64,000 nt of DNA from Dermatemys mawii (Eukaryota > Chordata > Testudines > Dermatemydidae), in contig ML677366.1 in the NCBI GenBank assembly GCA_007922305.1, positions 13,967,997 to 14,031,996 of the forward strand. The letters are read 5' to 3'. How positions within the stretch are numbered: position 1 is the first letter of the stretch; every line of letters begins with the position of its first letter. The notes under the pieces are model-generated. The model was not told the origin of the DNA, did no database searches, and was given only the letters and a program-made list of their open reading frames with translations. The position numbers and the translations under genes were made by a program. Of this stretch, positions 44,791 through 55,664 are shown in pieces.

Positions 44791-47318
44791 ATGGTGGTTA
44801 TTCTAGGTCAGTTTTGATGTGTGTTAGTAAGGTGAGGTAGGGCAGAGAAGCCGGTGCTACTGCTGCTTCTACTGCCCTTGTTCTGTGCATAGAGAATGAG
44901 CATGTAGGGCTGTCAGCTTAGCCCTCTTCACAAACATGACATTCACTAAAAATAATTAAGGAAGACATTTTTAAAGCTCTTTGTAAATTGAACATTGTTG
45001 TTATGACTTCTGGAGTGAATATGAGAACAATAGTCTCATGAAGAATTGCTTCCTAGATCTTGCTAGAGAACTAGCAGCATGCACTCTGGTCTTGTGTACA
45101 TGCAACAAGCAGTGCAGGGTGAATTATTAAAGGACATGGGTCCAAAACCCAAACATGGATCCAAACATTCTCAGATCCTGGGGTGTTTGAAATCTGAACC
45201 TGCATGGCACCTGGTCCCTACCTTCATAGCAGACTGAACCAAAACTATAGAACTGAGCATTCCCAAACTTTGGGATATTCTTAATCTGGATCCAAATTTT
45301 GATCCCACTGCCAGTGAAAAAGGACTGAAATGTAATTAGCAAGAACATGTTTGACCACTGATTTCACAGAGAAATGTACAAAGTGCCATTCAAACCATGC
45401 TAAGGCAGTCACACAGAGACTAACATTTGGTGGCAAAACACAAGACAGACTGTTACATGAGAAATCAGCTTAGATTTCATAAGAGTGGAATGTGGGATAA
45501 GCATTTTTTAGGCCAAAATATGGATTGTTTCCCCATATGGAGCATTGCAGGATTCAGAGTGCCACCAGCATCACTTCATTACCTTACACAATCTGATACC
45601 AAGAGTTAGACAGCTCTAATTCTCCGCTGTACCTGAGTTGTGCTGTAGTGGAGAATGATGGTCATGGGAAGCTGGTTGTGTTTCCCTGAGCCTTGGCTGC
45701 CTGGCCTCTGTGGAATGTATTGCAGCAGGGAACCACTGAATGCCACTGAATTTCCACCACTGGCATAAAGGTGGCATAACAGACTTTACACTAGTAGAGG
45801 ATCAGGCACAGTGGAAGTCCCCAGCACCACACTCCCACCTCCAGAATATCCCCGACATGAGCCCTCCTTCCACTCTGCTGGGGGTGGAATGAACAACAGC
45901 TGCCACAGTACCTGACTCTGCCATCATAGTTTCCCCTATGCAAAGAGAGTTCTCTACCAGCTGTCTGTGGCCATTTTAAGGCTACTTAAGCAATCTTAGC
46001 AGACCCGAGAAACCCCAGCCAGTATATTGATGGTCACAAGTACTTTGTATGTCCATGATGCAATAGCAGTAACTTGCTCCTCTGCCTTCAAACAACTGTC
46101 AGATTACTACGTCTGCTCCACAAAGCCCATGTCTAGACCCTATAATGAAGCTTACTGACAAACTTAGCCTGGAAATAGATACATACTGACGTCTGTTTTC
46201 CTCTCAGCGACTGACTTTATTAGAACTGAATGTAAATACATTATGCTTTAATGAACATTCTTATGGCTGGCAATGAAATGGAAAAAGAGCTGATTAACAG
46301 TAATGGGCTCTTTTTTTTTACTAATGCTTCTTCCTCCTGAGGTCAGTAACAGGTCAATATCAAAGTTGGTAGGTCCAAAATTAGTTGCCTTGAAAGTACA
46401 GCACAGTTTGGTTTTAATTTAACATAACTTCATGTTATAAAGCTTTGGGAGCTTTATAAACCTGGTAGTCCTCATCCCTCTATAAAATGAAGGCTTCACC
46501 TACAGAAAGCTGAATATTCTCAGTTGGGTGATGCATTCACAAGACTATTTTCCAACTACAATGGGGAACATGTGTATATCGCTTATATGTTGGGTTTCCG
46601 TGAGATCCCAATGCTCTGCTATTTTTATGAGGAACCAGTGTACAAGAAACCTACTTTCTGAAGCCTTCAAAGAACAAGTCACATTTATTTTTCAATATCC
46701 TGTATGTTCAGAAGAATAGAATAGGCAGAGCAGAGAATCAGTATGCAGATGCAAACTTAAACTATGCCAATAATCTGAATTTTGGCTGAGTGGCATTGTT
46801 TAATGGAGATCTGTTTGCCAATGTTAACTGTTACTTGATTCTAATTGTCTAAGTGTTGCTATAGTAGCTGTAAAATCACCTTTTCCACAGACCAAAGTAA
46901 CTCAGTGCATAAAGTAAATGGAAGGAGCAAGTTTCCAGACAGTAGCTACAATACCTGAATTAGCCAATGAAGGGTTTAATCCAAAGTCCATTAAAGTCCA
47001 TAGGATACTTTCTGTTAAGTTCAGTGAGCTTTGGATCAGGGCTATAATGGAGTACAAAACCTGATACACCACCACGATCTCACTAGAAATTTGAAAAGCA
47101 TTAGTTGTTTATTTATCAATCAACAAAATAGGACTTTTTCAAAACTTAAAACGTAGGCAAAAAGCTTTCATTTTTTTCAAAATGTTTGACTTTTCATCAA
47201 ATAGTTTTTTAAATTTCAAATTTTGAAATTAGTTTTGTTTTCTCATTCCTGCCTTTTTTCCTTTTTTGAGGTTGCGTGTTATAGAAGGAATGATGCCTTG
47301 GGCTTTTCCACTTTTTCC

Positions 47319-47380
47319 TTTTGCCACTTTGTAACTTTTCAAATCTTCCTCAATTTTGGAAAAGTTACAGTGTGGCAAAA
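47319..47380. repeat. Hairpin: 22-bp arms, 18-nt loop
   Basis: TTTTGCCACTTTGTAACTTTTC (47319-47340) pairs with the segment 47359-47380 at 20 of 22 positions, separated by 18 bases. It is embedded in T-rich repeat-like sequence in MINAR1 intron 3. Confidence 0.75.
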
Positions 47381-47535
47381 ATCAAACCAAAGACAAAATA
47401 GGTGCTCCTGCCATCACCACCAAGAAACCCAGACATTATTCATTTTATTGCACTCACTAGCAAAAAGGAGAGGAAGGGGAAAAAAGAAAATTCAGATTTG
47501 TTCTCTCTCACACACCCCGCACACACACTATATCT

Positions 47536-47562
47536 ATAGCTATCTATCTATCTATCTATCTA
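47536..47562 (+). repeat. (TATC)n microsatellite
   Basis: At least six consecutive TATC-type units in MINAR1 intron 3. Confidence 0.85.
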
Positions 47563-47670
47563 GATAATAAACACCTCTGGAATTTTGCCATTCTTCACAA
47601 AATTGTTTTCTGTTTTTCAGCCAACTCTAGCTCTCACCTTTTCATTTAATCATATTACATTTGGAAGAAC

Positions 47671-47822
47671 CTGTGAGTATGTCTACACTGCAATTAAAAA
47701 CCCGCAGCCCAAGCCTGGAAGTCTACACTGCAGTGAAACAGCCCTGAAGCCCAATCCTCGCGAACCCAAATCTGCTGGCATGGGCTCACTATGGTTGTCT
47801 AATTGCAGTGTAGAAGTACCCT
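47671..47822. mobile_element. TIR element with TATGTCTACACTGCAATTA ends (internally deleted)
   Basis: The left end GTATGTCTACACTGCAATTA and right end TAATTGCAGTGTAGAAGTACC (as the complement: GGTACTTCTACACTGCAATTA) are strong inverted repeats. The inside carries AGTCTACACTGCAGTGAAACAGCCCTGAAGCCC, shared with 55408-55664. The pattern fits a non-autonomous hAT-like element. At about 152 bp it is shorter than the related copy. Confidence 0.7.
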
Positions 47823-49153
47823 GAATGGTTCAATAGCAAAGGCTATTAGTTTTTAAATGTACTATTAGAATAGTATGAAGCATAATGGAAATCAAACCGT
47901 TAAAACATGAGCAATCAACACTATATAGTACTGCCAGGGAAACATACAGATTGTGCCCTAAGGATCATATAGCTCGGGCACAAAAAGGCACCCATGCATG
48001 CTGATGGTGAAGTTCTGAATATGAGGGTGTGATACGTGGGAGTAGAACTTAGGCTGCATGCCCGCTTTTCCTCCCCTCACCACCAAGCCTGTGGAAACAC
48101 ACAGCGAGCAACAGCATAGTTTTGTATCTACATCATTTTGGAGGATGTAGCTGGGCAGAAAAGGTAGAAGCTGGGAAGTAGCCACTCTGCCCTGCATGAT
48201 CACATAGAAAACCCATGGTACTTGTTTAAAATTTCTCCTGATAGTTGCAGTATTATATATTCAGATCTTGATGGGGGGAAGCAGTCTACATCTGTGAATT
48301 GGAGGGCTAATGGCAGCATGGCCACTAAGCCAAATGTATGGTCATGGTGGAGGGAGGAGCTTGAAAAATCACAGGAAAGAGGCTCCCCTTTTGTGGAGAT
48401 GCTCTGAGTTCTCCTAATGGTCTGACTGGGCTTGGCCATGGTTCCAAAGTTCATGATTCGTAGCCCACCTCTAGAGATTACTGTACGCTGGAGTATTTTT
48501 GTCTTGATTTGGTACATTCTGTGGGTTTCTATCTGTAAAGGAGATCATTGGGATTTAAAGAAGAGGAGAAAAATGTGAGATCTTAACATCCATATGTGGT
48601 ACATTATGATGGATGTGTCTTTCTAAAATGAATACATGCACAAAAACTCCTACCTTACTTGGAACATTATGTACAATGTACTATTCGTCGCTAGAGAATA
48701 GCCATGGAAGAAATTGTATGAGGAAGATGAGGAGGCCTCTCTTGTCATGCAGGTCCTAGCAATGAGGTCAGGGTTATCTCTATAAAACTGAGTTTATGAG
48801 TCTGTTCAGAAAAGTTTTCCCATCAAGTAGGTTTTAATAATCTTACAAGTGATAATGGACTAATGACCACCTCTATAATTCAATGGATTAAAGAGGTTTT
48901 ACTTACACCCAACAAAGTGTCCAGGAACCCAGTAATACATAATACATACTTTGGAGCCACAGGGTATTGTTATGTTATCTGTTTCAGTGAGTTCATGAAG
49001 TTGGCAGAAGGAAAGATTATGACACTGAGACAGCAGCATTAACCTGACTTTATTTCTACAGTAGACGCATACCCAATTTTGGAAAGCTTCAGTCCTGCCT
49101 GAATTATTTTGACAGAGCCCAGAGAATTAATTTTTTTTCCTTTTGACTTCTAG

Positions 49154-49351
49154 ACTCAAGAATCTTTAAATCCAAACAACTTAGAATACTGGATGGAAGA
49201 CATTTATACTCCAGGCTATGATTCCTTATTAAAACGCAAAGAAGCGGAGTTCAGAAGAGCAAAAGTCTGCAAGATAGCTGCCCTGATTGCGGCTGCAGCT
49301 TGTACAGTTATCCTGGTCATTGTGGTTCCCATTTGTACTATGAAGTCATGA
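49154..49351 (+). CDS. MINAR1: MINAR1 terminal coding exon (residues 852-916, stop)
   Basis: The acceptor is TTTTGACTTCTAG, ending at 49153. Sixty-five codons run from TQESLNPNNLEYWMEDIYTP to PICTMKS, with TGA at 49349-49351. The segment has a basic juxtamembrane stretch (KRKEAEFRRAKVCK), then a single hydrophobic span at about residues 892-912 (IAALIAAAACTVILVIVVPI), leaving only four residues after it. This fits a C-terminally anchored membrane protein with nearly the whole chain on one side of the membrane. The total of 916 residues equals the mammalian length as I recall it, so the model has no apparent gap. Confidence 0.97.
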   Translation, partial: TQESLNPNNLEYWMEDIYTPGYDSLLKRKEAEFRRAKVCKIAALIAAAACTVILVIVVPICTMKS

Positions 49352-50634
49352 ATCTGTGGAAAGCCCCATGAATTCCAACTGTGTATATTCATTCCAGATA
49401 TCTCATTCTGTATTTTAAACACCTTGTGGCAAAATTGTAACAATTTGCTGGGGACGAATGTGCAGAGATATCTGGTGAACAGTGTAAATGACAAAGATAC
49501 ATTTTTTGAAGAGTATTCTTTTAAATAACAAATCATCTGGCAGAGTTATGGTAACCCAGTTCAAATTTTAGAAGGGTTACCCCTCCCCGCAAAAGAATCA
49601 ATATACCATTTTACAAGATTGAAAAGCCAATGGGGATCCAGACAAAAAAGGAAATGTCTCACCCATGTGGCATTTAATGAAGATATTGATACTAGGCAGT
49701 TGCACTGTATAGAGGGGAATGTTCTATATGCGTTTCATTAGGGAGCCAAGGGAAAAATTAAAGCTCTCTACAATGTGAAAAAATATGAATGTATTTTATT
49801 TGTTTTTCAGTATTTATGTATTCCTTGATCATTTGATTGAAAGCAGATTGTGTGATCATGAAAGCAGCTCATTCCCATGTTCAGATTCAATGAGGGCTCT
49901 TTATTACCTGGTCTTGCCCTGAGACCCCTTTTCTTATCACTGAGTGCTTAGGTGAAGTGCCATGTGCTGCAGACCAAAAAGATTATGTTTTAAAGCAATC
50001 AACAAGGGTTTCAGTGGCTTACATTGGAATAACATTTGTGAAGAGTTGGCAAATGCTCCTTGCCAAGAGGGTATTCTTTACCTCCACAGACAGTGAAAAT
50101 GTCTTGATTTCACTCCTTCCAGCCAACTGAACTGGCAAATCCAAGTGACACCTATTGCTCTGTTGCAGTTCTTGCGAATGTAATCTGAACAATTATAATT
50201 TTGTCACAAGTCTTTGTGCCTTTTAGAATGTAGATTAATAGAATGGTTTAATTTTGATATTTTAATCCATAATATAAATCACAGCATAGTAGGTAACCAA
50301 TGTGGATTATTTTCAACATGCCTTCTTTACAGTTTCGAGTGCTTACCAAATAGCAGGCTACTGAGCACTTATATTAAGGGCACAGTTTTTCAGCACTAGT
50401 GGAAGCTTGCTATTAATGCAATACAGTCTACACAGGGGTTATTTAGCTTCAGTATTAATAATGAACTTAAAGAATAACATTGTTACTCTATTGTACAGCA
50501 AGTGATCTACTCGGTTAGAATGTCCTGCCAGAAACATTGATTTAATGCTTTAGCCTGAATCTGGGCTACAGATTAAGAGAAGACTCAAATTTTAACATAA
50601 GAAAACAAATACCTGTATAATATTTCTCTTGTGG

Positions 50635-50640
50635 AATAAA
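50635..50640 (+). terminator. MINAR1: Candidate proximal poly(A) signal AATAAA
   Basis: A canonical hexamer about 1.28 kb after the stop codon, followed by T-rich sequence. Use would give a shorter 3' UTR. Confidence 0.35.
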
Positions 50641-51573
50641 TAGACTTTTAAAAGCTCTTTCCAGGAAATAACATGATCCTGCCCTTTCTATTTAAAAAAA
50701 AGGAATTTTTTCTTAATGAGCACCCATAAATAGGATACTTCGGTTTATTTAGAAGCAGTTCCCGACTTGGTTATGCAGGTTTTGAAACTGACATTGCTCA
50801 CTGCTGGTGCATATTTCAGGTGTGCCACTCCCTCACCTTTCACCTTTGGTGTTGAAAAAAGTGAATGAAAAGGTGAGTGGCAAGAGAAGATATATGACCA
50901 TTTTAAATTTGCATCAGTTCCTCCCCCTCCTTGGAGAACTATACATGCATTATGTTTTATTTATGGATGGGAGACATCAACCAGCGTTGATCTTTCTGTA
51001 AAAAACCCCAACTAATTTCTAATATATGATTGGATGTCACATCCATGTATATTTTATAATGATCAGACCCTAATCTTAATCTTAGATCTACACAACCCTG
51101 AATTTTGCAGGAATGCAGATCGTGAACCAAATTTTCTGGTTTGGGCTCTTTTCTAATATCAAGCTTTCTCCTTGGACTAAGATGCTGCAGGGATGGAAAC
51201 AGTGTGGTAGCAGAGGGCTGCATTTTTCATTGGGTGGTATCTAGACTTTAGAGATTCATGTTATAAAAAGTGATAATTTGGAAATCACAGCATTTGTATC
51301 CATACTACCAGCACTGTTACAAATCTGGTTAAGAGCTATTGTCTTAAAATAGTTAACATAATGCAATGAGCCCTGACATGGTTTTACCCAATATCCAATT
51401 CTGTAAGTACAGCAATTCATGGCAGGTGGATCCATACAGTCCTACATAGAGAATATACATTAGGTGAAATTTTGACCATAATGACTTGCAAGAATATTGT
51501 GGTCAGTCTTGTGAACCAGTTACCACACTAGTATATACTGTATACTACATGATAGACTTTTGTATTAAAAAAA

Positions 51574-51618
51574 AATAAAGATATAGGTACATTGTAATCC
51601 TTGGTGTAATTGAATAAA
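51574..51618 (+). terminator. MINAR1: Candidate main poly(A) signals (two AATAAA hexamers)
   Basis: AATAAA occurs at 51574-51579 and again at 51613-51618. The second is followed by a GT-containing stretch (GTGTACTAGACAGTGTT), as expected for a downstream cleavage element. This is the likeliest transcript end by sequence alone. Confidence 0.5.
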
Positions 51619-51690
51619 GTGTACTAGACAGTGTTACTCAATTAAAATAACGATGAATATATTAAGCTGTTTTCGTATTTATGCCTTATA

Positions 51691-51696
51691 AATAAA
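51691..51696 (+). terminator. MINAR1: Alternative poly(A) signal AATAAA
   Basis: A further canonical hexamer, followed by ATTGTTATATAC. It is an alternative or backup cleavage signal. Confidence 0.3.
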
Positions 51697-51746
51697 ATTG
51701 TTATATACATTATGAAATGAAACTGCAAGTAATATAAAAGAAATTA

Positions 51747-51850
51747 CATTCTGGGGGAAAATCCTGCTCCCCTTACTCAGGCTAAAGAGTCCCACTGAAG
51801 TCAGCTGGATTACTCATATGAGTAAGGAGAAAGAGCAGGATCTGCCCCCA
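51747..51850. repeat. Short inverted-repeat element with AAATCCTGCTCC/AGCAGGATCT arms
   Basis: GGGGGAAAATCCTGCTCCCCTTACTCA is mirrored by TGAGTAAGGAGAAAGAGCAGGATCTGCCCCC, with ACTGAAGTCAGCTGGA between. It lies at the inferred end of the MINAR1 3' UTR. Confidence 0.7.
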
Positions 51851-51975
51851 ATAAAGTTTATAGGGTTTTCTTTTTTAAAAATGGGGCATTTGGTTAATGT
51901 AACATGTAACAAATTATTTTCTTTTATAAAATTATTGTACAACGTTGCCTTTTGCTTCATTTAAATATAACACAA

Positions 51976-51981
51976 AATAAA
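51976..51981 (+). terminator. MINAR1: Distal alternative poly(A) signal AATAAA
   Basis: The hexamer is followed by TGTGAAAATTACAGGTGTCC. It lies beyond an inverted-repeat element at about 51747-51850, so use would include that repeat in the transcript. Confidence 0.3.
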
Positions 51982-52439
51982 TGTGAAAATTACAGGTGTC
52001 CTAAGTCTTAATGAAATATATAAATAATTTTTTATCACGATGTCACTTTTCCTTTTTTCTCCAGGGACATCAAGATGGTGGGAAAGTCTCAGCACTAGAT
52101 ACCTAAACATTTTATATAGTTTTTGGCAGGATTTTTAATGGATTTCTCACTTATGAAATAATAAGATGGCAAAAGATGATGAAAATTTAATTTATAATAA
52201 TAGCCTCTCTGCATAAAATTCCCAGGGTTTATGGGAGATTAGCTCTCTGACTCTAATAATATTTCATTTGATAGGTTATTTCATGACTGAGTTATGCCAT
52301 ATCATCAATTATTTTATCAGGGTCATAATTAATATTTTGGTATCTACTCTCCATGTACATTTACACAGATACTGTCTATTGTAAGTATTAATGCGGACCT
52401 GTTGCATATCAATACTCACATATCAGTAACTGAAGAACT

Positions 52440-52560
52440 CCTCTGTGTAAGCTAAAAAGCTTATCATTCTCACCAACAGAAGTTGATCCAATGAAAGATA
52501 TTATCTCATCAGCCTTGTTCCTCTAATGGCCTGGGACACAGCTACGATGACTCTGCATAC
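52440..52560 (+). mobile_element. Dispersed retroelement tail (AAGATATTATCTCATC family), sense
   Basis: CTCTGTGTAAGCTAAAAAGCTTATC, CACCAACAGAAGTTGATCCAATGAAAGATATTATCTCATC and GGGACACAGCTACGATGACTCTGCATAC are ordered landmarks of a common sauropsid repeat tail. The inverse copy is at 31336-31418. Confidence 0.65.
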
Positions 52561-54461
52561 ATATATCAACAGGCAGTTTGTTTAGTATCTCTACAGAGAT
52601 TTAAATGCTGCTGGACTTGTTAATAAAATCTGGACGTTTAAGATTGCCTGGTTTTAAAGAGATAAAAGACAGTGCTGCACCACGTTGATGATTTTCTAGC
52701 ACCAGAAACTGTAGAGAGGAACTTCAAAAGATACCTGACAACACTGAAATTAAAACATATCATATCATAAGATCTTGGTCACCTACTCTTTAAGGAAATA
52801 CCCCCTTTGAAGGCTTATTTCCAAATTAGCTTAGCCTCATAGCAGCAGGGTCTTCAGAAAAAAGTCTTTAGAGATCCATTAAAAAAACATTGTCTTACAA
52901 ACCTAATGCAGGATGGAGGTTACTGGTGTGGTGGAATGTATTCATTTCCATTCCCATCCTTGCAATTCATTCAGGGCCTAATCCTGCAGATGCTGAGGAC
53001 TCTCAACTCCCAAGGAAGTCACAGCGTGGAGAGTGTACAGTATGTTGAAGTTGGTGCTTAGCACCCCGGAGAATAAGGTCTGAAATCCATCACTTCAACA
53101 ATAGAAGAAATAAATTGTGTCATTTCACCTATTCTAATTAGGGCAAATCCTGCCCCTTTCTTCCAGTGACTGCATACAGCCTGAAGGGCAGCAGAACTGG
53201 CAAGGGGGAGAGAATGGGAGAGCAAGACGTGGACAGTCGTAAGTTGTCTCCATGAAACCAGTGCAGGCCATGGTGCAGTATGATACAAGGCTACATCCAC
53301 TATTTCCAAAAAATTAGATTGACTTGAAAATCACCATAAAACTTTTGTAAAATAACTTCAGAATCATTTTATTGGGTTTTTTTTAAGCCATCAAGGTGAA
53401 CCCAGGTTATGTTATACAGAGAAAAACCTTACTTTAAAAAAAAAAAAATTAAGGTTGAGATTCTCACAAATCACATGAATCCAGGAGCTGGAGCTTTAGG
53501 AAATATGTCTAATATCACAAGCCTCATGATAAAAATCACAAAAGTTGGCCACACTGCACAGTTGTATAGAATGGAAGGGTGTTTGAGGGGAGCCTATACT
53601 GATTTAAATCCCCATTCAAAGGTCATTATAGTATGGAGCCTATAGCTGCTATCAGGTTTTAGTAGTGCCACTGATTCTCACATAGTGTGGGGGAAGATGC
53701 CATCTGGAACAGCACATCTGTGCCAAGGACGCAATCCTATGGATTTTGCACTTCTTTGAATGTATTGTTTATAGAAATCAATTGTTCTTGATGAACACAC
53801 ACTTTATTTCAGATACACTTTTTTTGAATATCCCTTTATAAATCATAAAAGAGTCACAAGCAAAGTACTGGATCATAGGGCCAGATCCTACCCTTTCATG
53901 TGCTCATGTGACTGCATTCCATTGAACTCACACATAAGAGGACAAAATTTAGCCCCCAGCCTGCTGAATTGTCTACCATATATTCCCATATAAAGTAAAG
54001 GTCAGTTTTATTAGTGTACACTTTAAAGAAAGACAAGCATCTATGGGAGTTTTTCTAAAGGGGCACTTTCTTTCTTCTAATATTCTCTTTGTTGTCTTCA
54101 CAGGATAGAATGTTAAGTCTTACAGTATTGCTGGAGTGTTAACTGTAAAACTGGCTTGATTGCTTTTATTCATTATCGGAAATATGGACTCCTAGCTCAG
54201 GGTAGGCTGCCATGTAAACATTCCATAGCCACGCCTATCCTCTGCCTCGTACCTGGAGCCAAACGCTTGAGAGAGAGAACAGTTTCCATGCAAGTCTTTA
54301 TCATGCTTTTCCAATGGGTAAGTCTCCCATTTTTTTTGTTTATTTATTTTTCCTGGAATCAGAGATTGCCATTTTTCAGCATGAGCCATGACTATGAGAG
54401 CCAGAGGCATGAGCCAAATGATCCAAAAGTGATCCTTGTTTATGCCTTGCTACAGGCAGGG

Positions 54462-54660
54462 GTGAAATGTGGCCCAGTGGTTTGTGCACTGGCTGGTGAC
54501 TCAGAATATCTAGGTTCTATTCCAAGCTCTACCTCTAGCCTGCTGAATGATTTCAGGCAAAATTAAAATCTTTCTGTGTCTCAGATTGATATTTGTAATG
54601 CACTTTTAGATGTACTGATGAAAAGCTCTGTACAAGAGGTAAGCATTATTAATTATTTAT
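54462..54660 (+). mobile_element. MIR-type SINE, sense
   Basis: GTGGCCCAGTGGTTTGTGCACTGG, GACTCAGAATATCTAGGTTCTATTCCAAGCTCTACC and a CTTTCTGTGTCTCAGATTGATATTTGTAA tail follow MIR order, ending in a TTATTAATTATTTATTATT stretch. Confidence 0.65.
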
Positions 54661-55407
54661 TATTAACACTGCTTAATTAATGGGAACGGGTATCCAAATT
54701 CTTTCGCTTTTAAAATTTCACCATGCATGCATCTTTTTGTTGGACCTTGTGTGGCTTTACCACAGTTTCTATTGAATCGGCTCAGACCTGTTTGAACCAA
54801 CCTACTTTCACTTTCCAGTTGCCCCAGGTCTTCAGACTTTTGTAACAATTGTGCCCCAAGATCCGTGCACAAAGAGGACCCAGAGCTTCATAGATCTCCC
54901 CATGCTGTGAGTTAGGGAGCCATCTCTGCAACAAGGGATGCCCTTTTCCCCTCAGATCCACTGAAGGACTCTTAATGGGTCCAGGTATCCATGTAGCAGA
55001 GGCATAAGTAGTAGATGACGTTAGATGTACATGGTTCTCCAACAGATTCATAGAGGTTGCCCTAGACACAAGCTACAGCACTGGGCTGTGTTTCATTCAA
55101 TTCTCTCTCTTAACCATGGGGAACCTCTTAAGTTAGAGGAGAGAGGGCTCTGGAGACATCATCACTTCCCAGGAGTGGAGGGAGGCAGCTGGGGACAAGT
55201 ATGGAGGCAAAGGACTTTTGTGCAGAAGGGCCTGGCGTCCAGTTGTCCACCATGGGAGATGCAGGTTTGTGGGCAGGCCCCAGAGCTCCGCTCTGGTCCA
55301 TAGATATTTGGTCAAGGGTGAAATCCTGCCCTTCTCCAAAATGAACACTGTTGTCTCTGAGTGAAAATGTGTCATATGGAAGGTGAGGGGAGAATTCTGT
55401 CTTGGGA

Positions 55408-55664
55408 CAAGCTGTAAGGGTGTATCTACCTAGCAAAGAAAAATCTGCAGCTGGCCCTGCTGGCTGATTTGGGCTTATGGGACTCACGGACCGGGGATGT
55501 TTCATTGGTGTGTACCCTTCCACTCCACAAGGTCCTAGAGCCTGGGCTCCAGCCCAAGCCCAACAGTCCATACAGCACTGAAACAGCCCTGCAGCCCAAG
55601 TATAGGCGGCTGGCATAGGCCAACCACAGGCATGTAATTGTTGCATGTAGATATATTCTAAATG
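55408..55664. mobile_element. TIR element related to 47671-47822 (longer copy)
   Basis: GGGTGTATCTACCTAGCAAAGAAAAATCTGCAGCTGGCCCTG is mirrored by GGCTGGCATAGGCC...TGTAATTGTTGCATGTAGATATA. The centre has CCTGGGCTCCAGCCCAAGCCC and ACTGAAACAGCCCTGCAGCCCAAG, shared with the intron 3 copy. Ends are decayed. Confidence 0.6.

Larger units (their letters stand above)
44462..49153 (+). other. MINAR1: MINAR1 intron 3 (4692 bp)
   Basis: The intron is bounded by GTGAGT and TTCTAG. It holds a tRNA-like SINE head (44533 onward), a 62-bp hairpin (47319-47380), a TATC microsatellite (about 47536-47562) and an internally deleted TIR element (47671-47822). No further exon is needed, since the flanking exons join in frame at the expected protein sequence. 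Confidence 0.9.
49352..51640 (+). other. MINAR1: MINAR1 3' UTR (end approximate)
   Basis: AT-rich sequence follows the stop codon, with several ATTTA pentamers (for example in the stretch around 49790-49825). It is free of recognised interspersed repeats until an inverted-repeat element at about 51747. An early AATAAA lies at 50635-50640. The stronger candidate end is the pair of AATAAA signals at 51574 and 51613, so the end used here is inferred. Confidence 0.6.
32573..51981 (+). other. MINAR1: MINAR1 transcription unit (approximate bounds)
   Basis: The gene model joins a putative non-coding first exon (ending 32879), a main exon (about 40293-42641), a second coding exon (44207-44461) and a terminal exon (from 49154). 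Introns measure about 7.4 kb, 1565 bp and 4692 bp, and every splice site is GT-AG. The two coding junctions fall between codons. The joined product is 916 residues and aligns end to end with the MINAR1/KIAA1024 protein as I remember it. The 5' limit is a guess inside the CpG-rich block because no transcript data are available. The 3' limit is the last candidate poly(A) signal considered. The first-exon assignment is inference; the coding exons are firm. Confidence 0.85.

Noticed and set aside
54156..54566. 136-codon open frame
   Set aside because: The 3' third is MIR sequence (54462 onward) and the rest has no coding signal that I can identify.
55128..55646. 172-codon antisense open frame
   Set aside because: Its 5' half lies in a TIR element (55408-55664) and the protein is low-complexity Trp/Pro/Ser sequence without a domain.
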